Program-made: the position numbers and the translations under genes | Notes under the pieces: generated by a model | The model's input: the letters and a program-made list of their open reading frames with translations, nothing else | Database searches by the model: none | Told to the model about the DNA's origin: nothing | From: Caballeronia calidae | GTDB taxonomy: Bacteria; Pseudomonadota; Gammaproteobacteria; Burkholderiales; Burkholderiaceae | DNA: 64,000 bases | Assembly: GCF_900044055.2 (NCBI RefSeq) | Contig: NZ_FCOX02000005.1 | Span: 62,001-126,000, forward strand | Reading direction: 5' to 3' | Part shown: positions 45,254-54,640 of the stretch, in pieces | Position numbering within the stretch: the first letter of the stretch is position 1 | How the letters are laid out: every line of letters begins with the position of its first letter

Positions 45254-46168
45254 TCAGGCGAACACATCGATGCCATCGACGAGACGCTTCGCGAGACGCG
45301 GTTGCCGCAACTGCTCGATCCACCATTTCAGCGCGCGGCCTTCGTGATCGCCGCGCCACGCGACATACAGCACGTTCGGCTCGCGCGGATCGGCGGTTTC
45401 CTTTTCGACGAGCTCGCCGCGCGCGAGCAGCGTTTCCACGCGATGCCGCGGCACCCAGCCCGTGCCGAGCCCTTGCCGCTGCGCGAGGATTTTCGCGCGC
45501 ATGGTCGGCACCGCGAACGCGGCCTGCCCGCCGAGCACGCCGTACGCGCGCCCCGCCGAGCGCGACGAATCCGCGACGACGACCGCGCGATGCGCCGCGA
45601 TCTGCTCGCGCCGCAGCGGCCCGTCGATCCTCGCGAGCGGATGGCGCGGCGACAGCGCGAAGGTCCATTGCATGACGCCGAGCTCGAACCAGCGCAGGCC
45701 GGGAATCGCGGGCGGCTCGTTGGTCGCGCCGACGATCAGGTCCGCGCGGCCGTCGCGCAGCGCTTCCCAAGTGCCGCCCAGCACTTCGTGCGTAATCCGC
45801 AGCGCGACGCCGGATTCGAGCGCATCGAATGCCTGCACGACGGGCAGCAGCGTCTCGAATTCGAGGATCTCGTCGCAGACGATCCACAAGCGGTCTTCCC
45901 AGCCGCTCGCGATCTGCTTCACGCGCTGCGCGAGCCGCGACACGTCGAGCATCAGGCGCGATGCTTCATCGGCGAGCAGATGACCGGCGGGCGTGAGTTG
46001 CAGGCGGTAGCGGCGCCGGTCGAAGAGCAGCGCGTCGAAGCGCGTTTCCAGTTGCCGCGCGGCATGCGACACGGTCGACGGCGCCTTGCCGAGCCGCGCC
46101 GCCGCGCGCGACAGACTGCCGGTTTCGCGGATCGCGTCGAGCAGCGAGAGTTCTTCCTCTGACAACAT
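45254..46168 (-). CDS. LysR-family regulator
   Basis: A 304-residue LysR-type regulator with a winged helix at residues 1-60 (LLDAIRETGSLSRAAARLGKAPSTVSHAARQLE) and an effector-binding domain. I start it at ATG 46168, where GGAG lies upstream; an ATG at 46180 is also in frame. It is divergent from the alpha/beta hydrolase across 107 bases, so it probably controls that gene and the reductase after it. Confidence 0.87.
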   Translation of the reverse strand: MLSEEELSLLDAIRETGSLSRAAARLGKAPSTVSHAARQLETRFDALLFDRRRYRLQLTPAGHLLADEASRLMLDVSRLAQRVKQIASGWEDRLWIVCDEILEFETLLPVVQAFDALESGVALRITHEVLGGTWEALRDGRADLIVGATNEPPAIPGLRWFELGVMQWTFALSPRHPLARIDGPLRREQIAAHRAVVVADSSRSAGRAYGVLGGQAAFAVPTMRAKILAQRQGLGTGWVPRHRVETLLARGELVEKETADPREPNVLYVAWRGDHEGRALKWWIEQLRQPRLAKRLVDGIDVFA

Positions 46169-46231
46169 GTTCGACTCCATCGAACGAGTGCATCGTCCGG
46201 ATCGTACGGCAAAAGCGGGGCGCGGGGTCAA

Positions 46232-46265
46232 CATCGAAGCCATCGGACAAACCGAATCTTCGATG
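46232..46265. promoter_or_regulatory. Inverted repeat before hydrolase
   Basis: CATCGAAG at 46232-46239 is repeated inverted as CTTCGATG at 46258-46265, with an inner CGG-N5-CCG pair at 46244-46254. It lies 10 bases before the hydrolase start in the divergent LysR-hydrolase space. It may be a LysR operator or a leader hairpin. Confidence 0.5.
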
Positions 46266-46275
46266 GAGCTGAACG

Positions 46276-47247
46276 ATGAAAACCTTCCTGCACACGATCC
46301 GCCGCGCGGCCGGCGCGCTTCTCGCAGCCGCCGCGCTGCAACCGGCCGCGCATGGCGCCGACGCGCCGCGCGCACCGCAGGCGGCTGCTGCCGCGAGCGC
46401 GATCCAGTCACGCACGATCGACGCGAACGGCGTCGAGCTGCACTATCTGCAAGCGGGACGCGGCGACGCGACGCCCGTCGTTCTGCTGCACGGCTACACG
46501 GAAACGAGCCACATGTGGCAGCCGCTGATGACGCGTCTCGCGGGCGAGCGCATCGTGCTGGCGCCCGATCTGCCGGGCGCGGGCGGCTCGGCGATGCCGG
46601 CCTCCGGCTACGACAAGAAAACGCTCGCGCAAGACATTCACGCGATGGTTCGCGCGTTGGGTTATCGCAAGGTGAAGCTCGTCGGGCACGACATCGGGCT
46701 GATGGTGGCGTACGCGTACGCCGCGCAGTATCCCGACGAAGTCGAAAGCATCGTGCTGATGGACGCCTTTCTGCCCGGCGTCGGCGACTGGCAAAAAGTC
46801 TGGCTGCTGCGCGACAAATGGCATTTCAACTTTTACGGCGACACGCCGGAACAACTGGTGCGCGGCCGCGAGCGCGTGTATTTCGAGCACTTCTGGAACG
46901 ATTTCGCCGCCGATGCCGCGCATTCGGTGAGCGAAGCCGATCGCCGCTATTATTCGGCGCAATACGCGCGCAGCGGCCGCATGCGCGCGGGCTTCGAGTA
47001 CTTCCACGCGTTTCCGCAAGACGCGGACGATTTCGCCGCCTTCGCGAAAACGCCGCTCACGATGCCGATGCTCGTCCTGACCGGCGAGCGCGCGTCGGGC
47101 ACGTTCCTGATCGACCAGGCGAAGCTCGTCGCGACCAACGTGCAGGGCGTCGTGATGCCGGGCGCCGGACACTGGCTGATGGAAGAAGCGCCGGATGCGA
47201 CGATGGCGCAACTGGTGCGTTTCATCGACGCACCTTCAACGAACTGA
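46276..47247 (+). CDS. Exported alpha/beta hydrolase, epoxide hydrolase-like
   Basis: A 323-residue alpha/beta hydrolase with a signal peptide (about residues 1-28, ending AAHGA). The nucleophile is Asp139 in VGHDIG rather than Ser, the oxyanion segment is LLHGYTETSHMW, and the catalytic His lies in GAGHWLMEE near the C-terminus. An Asp nucleophile is typical of epoxide hydrolases and haloalkane dehalogenases. It is divergent from a LysR regulator and followed after 56 bases by a glutathione-dependent reductase, a pairing that suggests handling of reactive organic compounds. Confidence 0.87.
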   Translation: MKTFLHTIRRAAGALLAAAALQPAAHGADAPRAPQAAAAASAIQSRTIDANGVELHYLQAGRGDATPVVLLHGYTETSHMWQPLMTRLAGERIVLAPDLPGAGGSAMPASGYDKKTLAQDIHAMVRALGYRKVKLVGHDIGLMVAYAYAAQYPDEVESIVLMDAFLPGVGDWQKVWLLRDKWHFNFYGDTPEQLVRGRERVYFEHFWNDFAADAAHSVSEADRRYYSAQYARSGRMRAGFEYFHAFPQDADDFAAFAKTPLTMPMLVLTGERASGTFLIDQAKLVATNVQGVVMPGAGHWLMEEAPDATMAQLVRFIDAPSTN

Positions 47248-47303
47248 TCATGGCGATGCCATGGCGCGCGTATTGCGCCGTGGCAATCAGGGAGGAAATG
47301 GAA

Positions 47304-48263
47304 ATGGGACTTCTCGTCGACGGAAAATGGCAGGACCAGTGGTACGACACCGCGTCCACCGGCGGGCGCTTCGTGCGCAAGGACGCCGCCTATCGCAACT
47401 GGGTGACGGCGGACGGCGCGCCGGGTCCGAGCGGAGAGGGCGGCTTCAAGGCCGAGGCAGGGCGGTATCACCTGTATGTGAGCCTCGCTTGCCCGTGGGC
47501 GCACCGCACGCTCATCATGCACGCGCTGAAGGGGCTGGAAGCGATGATCGACGTATCCGTCGTGAACTGGCTGATGCTGGAGAACGGCTGGACCTTCGAT
47601 CCGGCGCCGGGCGTCGTGCCCGACAGGATCAACGGCGCGCACTTCCTGCATCAGGTCTACACCGCCGCCGATCCGCATTACACCGGCCGCGTGACCGTGC
47701 CGATCCTTTGGGATAAACAGCGCGGGACGATCGTCAACAACGAGTCGTCGGAAATCATTCGAATGCTGAATGCGGCGTTCGACGGCATCGGCGCGAAGCC
47801 CGGCGATTACTATCCGCGCGAGCTGCGCGAAGAGATCGACGCGCTCAACGCGCGCATTTACGACACGCTCAACAACGGCGTGTACAAGGCCGGCTTCGCG
47901 ACAACGCAAGCTGCGTACGAGGAAGCGGTGATGCCGCTCTTCGAGACGCTCGACTTTCTCGAAGAGCGCCTGAGCATGCGCCGATACCTGACGGGCGAGC
48001 GCTTCACCGAAGCCGACATCCGCCTCTTCACGACACTCGTGCGCTTCGACGCCGTGTATGTGGGCCACTTCAAGTGCAACCTGCGGCGCATCGCGGATTA
48101 TCCGAATCTCTCGCGGTTCGCGCGCGAGATCTACCGCATGCCGGGCATCGCCGCGACGGTGAATTTTCAGCACATCAAGGGGCACTACTACCAAAGCCAT
48201 CGCACGATCAATCCGACGGGCATCGTGCCCGCCGGACCGGTGCTCGGCTTCGACGCGGCTTAG
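47304..48263 (+). CDS. Glutathionyl-hydroquinone reductase
   Basis: A 319-residue Xi-class glutathione transferase that removes glutathione from glutathionyl-hydroquinones. The catalytic Cys63 lies in SLACPWAHRTL, and the family core WDKQRGTIVNNESSEIIRMLN with the C-terminal VRFDAVYVGHFKCN is present. GGAGG with eight-base spacing sets the start at 47304. It follows the Asp-nucleophile hydrolase on the same strand. Its stop codon overlaps that of the convergent dehydrogenase gene. Confidence 0.88.
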   Translation: MGLLVDGKWQDQWYDTASTGGRFVRKDAAYRNWVTADGAPGPSGEGGFKAEAGRYHLYVSLACPWAHRTLIMHALKGLEAMIDVSVVNWLMLENGWTFDPAPGVVPDRINGAHFLHQVYTAADPHYTGRVTVPILWDKQRGTIVNNESSEIIRMLNAAFDGIGAKPGDYYPRELREEIDALNARIYDTLNNGVYKAGFATTQAAYEEAVMPLFETLDFLEERLSMRRYLTGERFTEADIRLFTTLVRFDAVYVGHFKCNLRRIADYPNLSRFAREIYRMPGIAATVNFQHIKGHYYQSHRTINPTGIVPAGPVLGFDAA

Positions 48264-49111
48264 TCGTACTTGTAGACGCCGTGCTTCGTCTTGCGCCCGA
48301 GACGTCCCGCCGAGACGAGCTCGCGCATCAGCGGGCACGCGCGGTACTTCGAATCGCCGAAGTCCTTGAGGAACACGTCCATCACCGAGAGGCACACGTC
48401 GAGGCCGATCAGGTCCGCGAGCGCGAGCGGGCCGATCGGATGATTCGCGCCGAGCCTCATGCCCGCGTCGATTTCCTCGGCGCTCGCCACGCCTTCATAG
48501 AGCACGTAGAACGCTTCGTTGATCATCGGCACGAGAATGCGGTTGACGACGAAGCCCGGCGAATTGCGCACGCCGATGGGGGATTTGTCGAGCTTCTCGG
48601 TGAGCGCGCGCACGGCGGTGGCGGTTTCATCGCTCGTCTGCACGCCGCGAATCACTTCGACGAGCTGCAGCAGCGGCACCGGATTGAAGAAGTGCATGCC
48701 GATGAAGCGCGCAGGCGTCGCGAGCTGCGCGGCGAGCGCGGTGATCGAGATCGACGACGTATTCGACGCGATGATGGCATCGGGACGCGCGGCTTCCTCG
48801 ATCTGCTTCAGGATGCGGTTCTTGAGCTCGGCATTTTCCGTCGCGGCTTCGATCACGATGTCGGCTGCGGTGAGGCGTGCGTAATCGGTCGAGGTCTCGA
48901 TGCGCGTGAGCGCCGCGTCGCGCGCGGACGCCGCGAGCTTGTCCTTCGACACGAGGCGCTCGAGGCTGCCGGTCAGCGTTTTGATGCCCTTCGCGAGCGC
49001 GGCGTCGGTGACGTCGATCAGCACGACCTTGAAGCCCGCGACGGCCGCGACCTGCGCGATGCCGTTGCCCATGGTTCCCGCGCCGACGATGCCGACGGTC
49101 TGAATATTCAT
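48260..49111 (-). CDS. 3-hydroxybutyryl-CoA dehydrogenase
   Basis: A 283-residue NAD-dependent enzyme that interconverts 3-hydroxyacyl-CoA and 3-ketoacyl-CoA. The Rossmann motif GAGTMG is at residues 10-15, Ser119 in SNTSSI and the catalytic His140 in GMHFFNPVP are in place, and the C-terminal dimerisation domain is complete. It is the single-domain type (Hbd/PaaH-like). It is monocistronic, so the pathway (short-chain fatty acid, PHB or aromatic degradation) is not fixed by context. Confidence 0.9.
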   Translation of the reverse strand: MNIQTVGIVGAGTMGNGIAQVAAVAGFKVVLIDVTDAALAKGIKTLTGSLERLVSKDKLAASARDAALTRIETSTDYARLTAADIVIEAATENAELKNRILKQIEEAARPDAIIASNTSSISITALAAQLATPARFIGMHFFNPVPLLQLVEVIRGVQTSDETATAVRALTEKLDKSPIGVRNSPGFVVNRILVPMINEAFYVLYEGVASAEEIDAGMRLGANHPIGPLALADLIGLDVCLSVMDVFLKDFGDSKYRACPLMRELVSAGRLGRKTKHGVYKYD

Positions 49112-49199
49112 GCTCTGCTCCTCCTTGATCTGCGCCGGCGCGAGCGGCCGGCAAACCGGAAATGGTCGAAAGCGCGCGAGGCGCGTTCAGGCATCGATT

Positions 49200-49685
49200 C
49201 TAACCAGCGGAGAAGGCCGTCAGATCTTTTGGCACGATGCCGTTTGCATGACAAAACGCAACGTATCGGTCCAGGCCGCTCTTCCAGTTCTCGGCGGCGA
49301 GCACCTGCCCGCTGTCGTTCACGAAGAGCAGTTCGCCCTGGATGATGTTGAGCGTGACGATGTCCGCGCCGTCCGAATCCGATGGCAGCGCCTCGGGCGT
49401 GTGGCTCGATCCGGCCGTCTCGTACACGATGCTCCCCGGTTCCGCGATCCACTCGTGCTCGCGATACTTCCAGCGCCCCTGAACCGTATAGACGATCACC
49501 GTGCCCGTATGACGATGCCGCGGCATCTGTCCTTTGGCCGGTGCTTTCATCAGCGCGATGACCTCGCCGCGAATCGGATCGAGCTTGAAGTACTTGACGA
49601 GCACGCGCTCGCTGTACGGCGTGAACGGCACCCACGGCAGGTCCGCGTCGTTGAGGCAGGTGGTGTGGATCTGTTCGAACAGCAT
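49200..49685 (-). CDS. Cupin protein, dihydroxyacetophenone dioxygenase-like
   Basis: A 161-residue single cupin domain. The metal-binding His residues 57 and 59 lie in RHRHTG and His95 in SSHTPEA. The general run (VPFTPYSERVLVKYFKLDP, VYTVQGRWKY, PGSIVYETAGSSHTPEAL) resembles 2,4'-dihydroxyacetophenone dioxygenase and ChrR-type cupins, so iron-dependent C-C cleavage of an aromatic ketone is possible. The ATG at 49685 fits. No pathway partners are adjacent. Confidence 0.72.
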   Translation of the reverse strand: MLFEQIHTTCLNDADLPWVPFTPYSERVLVKYFKLDPIRGEVIALMKAPAKGQMPRHRHTGTVIVYTVQGRWKYREHEWIAEPGSIVYETAGSSHTPEALPSDSDGADIVTLNIIQGELLFVNDSGQVLAAENWKSGLDRYVAFCHANGIVPKDLTAFSAG

Positions 49686-49813
49686 GATGTCGGCTCCCTT
49701 GTCCTGGTATTTCCGCAGTCCATTGTAGGCAGCGCGGCGCGTGCCGAACATCGGCCGAATGGACGACCCCATCGTTCAAGCCGGATCGCGCGGTATCTGC
49801 TATCGTCCGTGCC

Positions 49814-50740
49814 ATGCCAACCATCATCACCGTTTCCAATCTGTCCAAGACCTACGGGTCGGGCTTCCGCGCGCTTCGGGACGTGAACCTGGAGATCCGT
49901 CGCGGCGAGATTTTCGCGCTGCTCGGCCCGAACGGAGCGGGCAAGACGACGCTCATCAGCACCGTCTGCGGCATCGTGAATCCGAGCGAAGGCAAGGTCA
50001 CCGTCGCCGGTCACGATATCGTCACGGACTATCGCGCCGCGCGCGCGATGATCGGGCTCGTGCCGCAGGAGCTCACCACCGACGCCTTCGAGACCGTCTG
50101 GGCAACCGTGTCGTTCAGCCGCGGCCTGTTCGGACGGCCGAAGAATCCGGCGCACATCGAGAAGGTGCTCAAGTCGCTGTCGCTGTGGAGCAAGAAGGAC
50201 AACAAGATCATGACGCTCTCGGGCGGCATGAAGCGCCGCGTGCTGATCGCGAAGGCGCTCGCGCACGAGCCGGAAATCCTCTTTCTCGACGAGCCCACCG
50301 CGGGCGTCGATGTCGAATTGCGCCGCGACATGTGGGGCCTCGTGCGCGAGCTGCAGTCGAAGGGCGTGACCATCATCCTGACGACGCACTACATCGAGGA
50401 AGCGGAGGAGATGGCGGACCGCATCGGCGTCATCAATCGCGGCGAGATCGTGCTCGTCGAGGAAAAGCACGAGCTCATGCGCAAGCTCGGGCAGAAGAAG
50501 CTCACGCTGCAGCTCGAGCATCCGCTCGCCGAAGTGCCCGCGCCGCTGTTGCCCTACGGCCTTGCGCGATCGACGGACGGCAGCGAGCTCACGTACACCT
50601 ATGACGCGCACGACGAGCCGGGCCGCATCATCGCGCTGCTGCGTCACGTCGACGAAGCCGGCGTGCGCTTCAAGGATCTGCAAACGACGCAAAGCTCGCT
50701 CGAAGACATCTTCGTGAGCCTCGTCAGGGAAGCCAAATGA
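49814..50740 (+). CDS. yadG: ABC exporter ATP-binding protein, YadG type
   Basis: A 308-residue ABC ATPase, the same length as E. coli YadG. Walker A is GPNGAGKT (about residues 36-43), the signature LSGGMKRR and Walker [13 protein letters not shown] follow, then a C-terminal domain with EDIFVSLV. It drives the permease next to it, probably exporting a lipid-linked or other substrate. Its stop codon overlaps the permease start (ATGA). Confidence 0.9.
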   Translation: MPTIITVSNLSKTYGSGFRALRDVNLEIRRGEIFALLGPNGAGKTTLISTVCGIVNPSEGKVTVAGHDIVTDYRAARAMIGLVPQELTTDAFETVWATVSFSRGLFGRPKNPAHIEKVLKSLSLWSKKDNKIMTLSGGMKRRVLIAKALAHEPEILFLDEPTAGVDVELRRDMWGLVRELQSKGVTIILTTHYIEEAEEMADRIGVINRGEIVLVEEKHELMRKLGQKKLTLQLEHPLAEVPAPLLPYGLARSTDGSELTYTYDAHDEPGRIIALLRHVDEAGVRFKDLQTTQSSLEDIFVSLVREAK

Positions 50741-51498
50741 ATCTATATGCCGTTCGCGCGATCTACCGTTTCGAGATGGCGCGCGCCGGGCGCACGCTGA
50801 TGCAGAGCATCGTGTCGCCCGTCATTTCCACGTCGCTTTACTTCGTCGTGTTCGGCGCTGCCATCGGCTCGCGCATTCCGGAAGTCGACGGCATCAGCTA
50901 CGGCGCGTTCATCGTGCCCGGCCTCGTCATGTTGTCGCTGTTGACGCAAAGCATCGCCAATGCGTCCTTCGGCATCTATTTTCCGAAGTTCACCGGCACG
51001 ATCTACGAACTGCTGTCCGCGCCCGTGTCGTACTTCGAGCTCGTCGTGAGTTACGTGGGCGCGGCCGCGACCAAGTCGGTCATCCTCGGCCTGATCATTC
51101 TTCTGACCGCGCGGCTGTTCGTGCCGCTCAGAATCGATCACCCTGTCTGGATGATCCTGTTTTTGCTGCTCACGTCGGTGACGTTCAGCCTGCTCGGGTT
51201 CATCATCGGCATCTGGGCGGACGGCTTCGAGAAGCTGCAGATCATTCCGCTCCTGATCGTCACGCCGCTCACGTTTCTCGGCGGCAGCTTCTATTCGATC
51301 AACATCCTGCCGCCGTTCTGGAAGACCGTCGCGCTGTTCAATCCGGTCGTCTATCTGATAAGCGGCTTTCGCTGGAGCTTTTACGGACTCGCCGATGTCC
51401 AAGTCGGCGTGAGTCTCGGCATGACGCTGGTATTTCTCGCGGTGTTCATTGCGATCGTCGCGTGGATCTTCAAGACGGGATACCGGCTCAAATCGTAG
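50737..51498 (+). CDS. yadH: ABC exporter permease, YadH type
   Basis: A 253-residue ABC-2-type permease with six helices. It has the family segments [26 protein letters not shown] and [20 protein letters not shown] with [17 protein letters not shown]. It forms the membrane channel for the YadG-type ATPase directly upstream. The natural substrate of YadGH is not established. Confidence 0.9.
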   Translation: MNLYAVRAIYRFEMARAGRTLMQSIVSPVISTSLYFVVFGAAIGSRIPEVDGISYGAFIVPGLVMLSLLTQSIANASFGIYFPKFTGTIYELLSAPVSYFELVVSYVGAAATKSVILGLIILLTARLFVPLRIDHPVWMILFLLLTSVTFSLLGFIIGIWADGFEKLQIIPLLIVTPLTFLGGSFYSINILPPFWKTVALFNPVVYLISGFRWSFYGLADVQVGVSLGMTLVFLAVFIAIVAWIFKTGYRLKS

Positions 51499-51555
51499 GG
51501 CGGCGCGCCGGCCGGGCCCCGGCTGGCCGAACAAGAGCATGAGGGCGTTCATCGG

Positions 51556-52038
51556 ATGAAAATCATGAGACGCACGAAGCGCAATCTTCTCGGTGTGATG
51601 GCCGCCGCGTTCGCGGGCGGCGCGGGCTCGTCGGCGCCCGCCCGATCGTACGAAATCGATCACAGCAGCGCGGACTGGCGCCGCCGCCTCTCGTCCGAGC
51701 AATTCCGCGTGCTCAGGCGCGGCGGCACCGAGCCGCCATTCGCGAGCCCGTTGCTCAAGGAACACCGGAACGGCACCTACGCCTGCGCGGGGTGCGGCCT
51801 CGCGCTGTTTTCATCTGCGGCGAAATTCGACAGCGGCACCGGCTGGCCGAGCTTCTGGAAGCCGCTCGACGGCTCGGTCGCGATGCACGCGGACGCGACC
51901 GGCCACATGCGCAACGAGGTGCATTGCCGGCGCTGCGGCGGGCATCTCGGTCACGTCTTCGACGATGGCCCGAAGCCTACGGGACTGCGCTACTGCATGA
52001 ACGGCGCGGCGCTCGACTTCCTGCACGACGACGCCTGA
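51556..52038 (+). CDS. msrB: Exported peptide-methionine (R)-S-oxide reductase
   Basis: A 160-residue MsrB that repairs oxidised methionine. Zinc Cys ligands are 77, 80, 124 and 127 (CAGC and CRRC), and the catalytic Cys147 lies in RYCMNGAALDF. The N-terminus MRRTKRNLLGVMAAAFAGG is a signal peptide with a Tat-like RR, so the enzyme likely acts in the periplasm; cytoplasmic MsrB proteins lack it. An isochorismatase-family gene follows after 36 bases. Confidence 0.92.
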   Translation: MKIMRRTKRNLLGVMAAAFAGGAGSSAPARSYEIDHSSADWRRRLSSEQFRVLRRGGTEPPFASPLLKEHRNGTYACAGCGLALFSSAAKFDSGTGWPSFWKPLDGSVAMHADATGHMRNEVHCRRCGGHLGHVFDDGPKPTGLRYCMNGAALDFLHDDA

Positions 52039-52074
52039 CATTGCGCACTCATTCATCTTTCTGGCGACTTTCTC

Positions 52075-52656
52075 ATGAACGCACTCGAATTCAAGCTCGA
52101 TCCGGCGAAGACGGCGCTCGTGCTGATCGATTTGCAGGCGGGCATCGCCGCCTTGCCCGTGCAGCCTCACGACGCCGCGAGCGTGCTCGCGAACGCGCGT
52201 GCGCTCGCCGACCGGTTTCGTGCGCTGGGCGCGCCGGTCGTGCTCGTCAAGGTGGCGTTTCCGAATGCGCCGGGCGGCCTGCGTCCGATCACCGACTCGG
52301 GCCAGGCGCAGGAAGCGCCGGAGCCCGCGGGCTGGAGCGAGTTGTGCGCCGAGCTGGACGCGCAGGCGTCGGATATCGTCGTCATCAAGCGGCAGTGGGG
52401 CGCGTTCTACGGCACCGACCTCGACTCGCACTTGCGCCGGCGCGGCATCGACACGATCGTGCTGGGCGGCATCGCGACGGCCATCGGCGTGGACGCGACC
52501 GCGCGTGGCGCGCACGAGCGCGGGTATCAGCAGATTTTCGTCGAGGACGCGATGAGCGATCTGCACGCCGACACGCACGAATCGACCTGCCGCTACATCT
52601 TTCCGCGCATCGGCCGCATTCGTTCGACGGAACAGGTGCTGGCGGCACTGGCATAG
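52075..52656 (+). CDS. yecD: Isochorismatase-family protein, YecD-like
   Basis: A 193-residue protein of the cysteine-hydrolase superfamily that closely follows E. coli YecD (IKRQWGAFYGTDLDSHLRRRGIDTIVL). The acidic residue Asp19 and Lys105 of the triad are kept, but the position normally held by the nucleophilic Cys (TxxCV) is Gly138 in GIATAIGVD. Without that Cys ordinary hydrolysis should fail, so it may have a different activity or bind ligands. It lies between msrB and a patatin gene. Confidence 0.85.
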   Translation: MNALEFKLDPAKTALVLIDLQAGIAALPVQPHDAASVLANARALADRFRALGAPVVLVKVAFPNAPGGLRPITDSGQAQEAPEPAGWSELCAELDAQASDIVVIKRQWGAFYGTDLDSHLRRRGIDTIVLGGIATAIGVDATARGAHERGYQQIFVEDAMSDLHADTHESTCRYIFPRIGRIRSTEQVLAALA

Positions 52657-52718
52657 CGGCGCGCGTCGCCTATCCTGTAGCGTACGTCCGATATCGACGG
52701 GCGCGACGAGGTGCGGTG

Positions 52719-53765
52719 ATGGCAGCCATTCCGAAAGTAGCGATCGCGTGTCAGGGCGGCGGAAGTCATGCGGCGTTCGCGGCGGGCGTGCTCGAACGGC
52801 TGCTGAGCGACGAGTGCTTCGACCGGTTCGAGCTGGTCGCGCTGTCCGGAACGTCCGGCGGCGCGATGTGCAGCGCGCTCGTCTGGGCGGGCTTGCTGCT
52901 CGGCGGCCCCGCCGATGCCAGGCAGCGCCTTGCCGCCTTCTGGAAGGATTTGGAGGCGCGCGAGGGACCGGATATCGTCGCCAACGCGGTCGGAACGTGG
53001 TACGCGCGCCTGCCCATCAATGCGGAAATCAGTCCGTATCTGTATCCGCCGGTCGCCGAGGAGCGTCTGCGCGAGCTGCTCGCCAAGCATCTTCCCTTCG
53101 CATCGCTGCCGACGGAACCCGAGCGGCGCGCGAAGCCGACGCTTCTGATCGGCGCGACCGACGTGCGCACCGGCGATCGCGTGATCTTTCCCGGCGACAA
53201 GCTGAATCAGGATGAGCTGGTGGCATCGGCCGCGGTGCCGCCGCTGTATCGCGCGGTCGCCGCCGACGGGCGCATGTGCTGGGACGGCCTCTTCAGCAGC
53301 AATCCGCCGGTGCGCGAATTCACCGACTTCGCCATCGACATGCGGCCCGACGAGATCTGGGTCGTGCAGATCAATCCGCAGCATCGCCGCGAGCTGCCCG
53401 AATCGATGAACGAGATCATCGACCGGCGCAACGAGCTCGCCGGCAATCTCGCGCTCGGGCAGGAGCTTTACTTCACGACGCGCGTGAACGATCTGTTGAA
53501 GGCCGACAAATCCCTCGCGAAGCGCTACAAGCCGATCAAGGTGCGCGTCGTGCAGATGCATCTCGACGCGAAAGATTATCCCGGTCCGCTCGACTACGCA
53601 TCGAAGCTCGATCGCAATCCCGCGCTCATTCATGCGCTGATCCGCAAGGGACGCGAGCGCGCCGAATGGTTCTTCGATGCACGCTCCGACTGGCCGAGAG
53701 AAGGCACCGCGCCGCACAGGAGCGTCTACGCGACGACGCCGGCCGCGGTATCGAAGAAGTCATAG
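52719..53765 (+). CDS. Patatin-like phospholipase
   Basis: A 348-residue cytoplasmic lipid acyl-hydrolase. The oxyanion glycine run QGGGSHA is at residues 12-18, the nucleophile Ser46 lies in GTSGG and the partner Asp189 in CWDGLFSSNPP, giving the Ser-Asp dyad of the patatin fold. No signal peptide is seen. GAGG precedes the ATG at 52719. Such enzymes release fatty acids from membrane lipids; the substrate is not known. Confidence 0.88.
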   Translation: MAAIPKVAIACQGGGSHAAFAAGVLERLLSDECFDRFELVALSGTSGGAMCSALVWAGLLLGGPADARQRLAAFWKDLEAREGPDIVANAVGTWYARLPINAEISPYLYPPVAEERLRELLAKHLPFASLPTEPERRAKPTLLIGATDVRTGDRVIFPGDKLNQDELVASAAVPPLYRAVAADGRMCWDGLFSSNPPVREFTDFAIDMRPDEIWVVQINPQHRRELPESMNEIIDRRNELAGNLALGQELYFTTRVNDLLKADKSLAKRYKPIKVRVVQMHLDAKDYPGPLDYASKLDRNPALIHALIRKGRERAEWFFDARSDWPREGTAPHRSVYATTPAAVSKKS

Positions 53766-53940
53766 CGCCATGAGCGGCGTTTCGCGCGGCGAAGCGATCG
53801 AGCACAAAATTTCGCACTCCCATGAATGGTGCATTGCGATTTAGCGGGCACAATCGTTCGGGTAATTTGGGAAGGGCGGTTGCGATGCGAACGATGTCGT
53901 GCGCAGAGCCCGGACAACAGCCCGTGACAAGGACATTGCT

Positions 53941-54441
53941 ATGAAAATCAAAACGCTTGGAATGGCCGCCATAGCCTCGGTGATCGCACTGGGAGGCGTG
54001 ACCGCGAAGGCCGATCGCGCCGCGCCGCGCATCGAAGGAGAAATGGTCGTTCAGATCATCGGCGAGGTGAAGTCTGTCGATACTGCGTCGCGTCGCGTCA
54101 CGGTGGTGAATGCGCAGGGCGTCGAGACGCGCCTGAACGTGAGCCCGCAGATGCACGATCTCGACAAGCTGCCGCTCGGTACGCGCATCAAGAGCTCGGC
54201 GCTGCAGCCTGTCGCGCTGACGCCGGTCGGACATGTGAAGCCTCAGGCGTTCGTCCCCGGCGACAAGCGCTTCGTGGCACAGGTGACGAGTATCGATCCC
54301 GCCACGGGCGTCGTCATGCTCGCGGATGCCGATCGCCTTCCCATCGAGGTGCGAACGCGCGATGCGCGTCAGGCGGCTACGCTTGCAAACGGCACGGCCG
54401 TCAGAGTGGATGTCCTGAACGCGTCATCCGGGAAGCATTGA
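53941..54441 (+). CDS. Small exported protein, family shared with 56083
   Basis: A 166-residue periplasmic protein with a signal peptide (about residues 1-24, ending TAKA). It contains two tandem beta-rich modules with the phrase VxSVDTASRRVTVVNAQG and VTSIDPATGVVMLADADRLPIEV, a fold like small OB-type barrels. The gene at 56083-56682 has the same phrases (VGIDAANRTLTLRG and VESVDNKKRTITLRG), so the two are relatives on either side of the phosphoesterase gene. Function unknown. A perfect terminator follows. Confidence 0.65.
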   Translation: MKIKTLGMAAIASVIALGGVTAKADRAAPRIEGEMVVQIIGEVKSVDTASRRVTVVNAQGVETRLNVSPQMHDLDKLPLGTRIKSSALQPVALTPVGHVKPQAFVPGDKRFVAQVTSIDPATGVVMLADADRLPIEVRTRDARQAATLANGTAVRVDVLNASSGKH

Positions 54442-54586
54442 ATCGCGTGCAACTCTTTAAGAAAAATCTGGTGGTTTCGATTTTTCTGTTCCCTTACTTT
54501 TAATCACTCGCTGGCGGGGCCCCGCCTGCCAGTTCGAGCGCGTCCTTTCGTCTCCGTCTGGACGCTGCGCTTCCCCCCGAGCGCTG

Positions 54587-54622
54587 GACGCGCGGCGTTC
54601 CCCACGCCGCGCGTCTTTTTTT
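54587..54622 (+). terminator. Rho-independent terminator
   Basis: An 11-base perfect stem (54587-54597 with 54605-54615) followed by seven T (54616-54622), 146 bases after the exported protein stop. It lies just before the convergent phosphoesterase gene end. Confidence 0.85.
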
Positions 54623-54640
54623 CGAGCCGTCACAGCGTCG

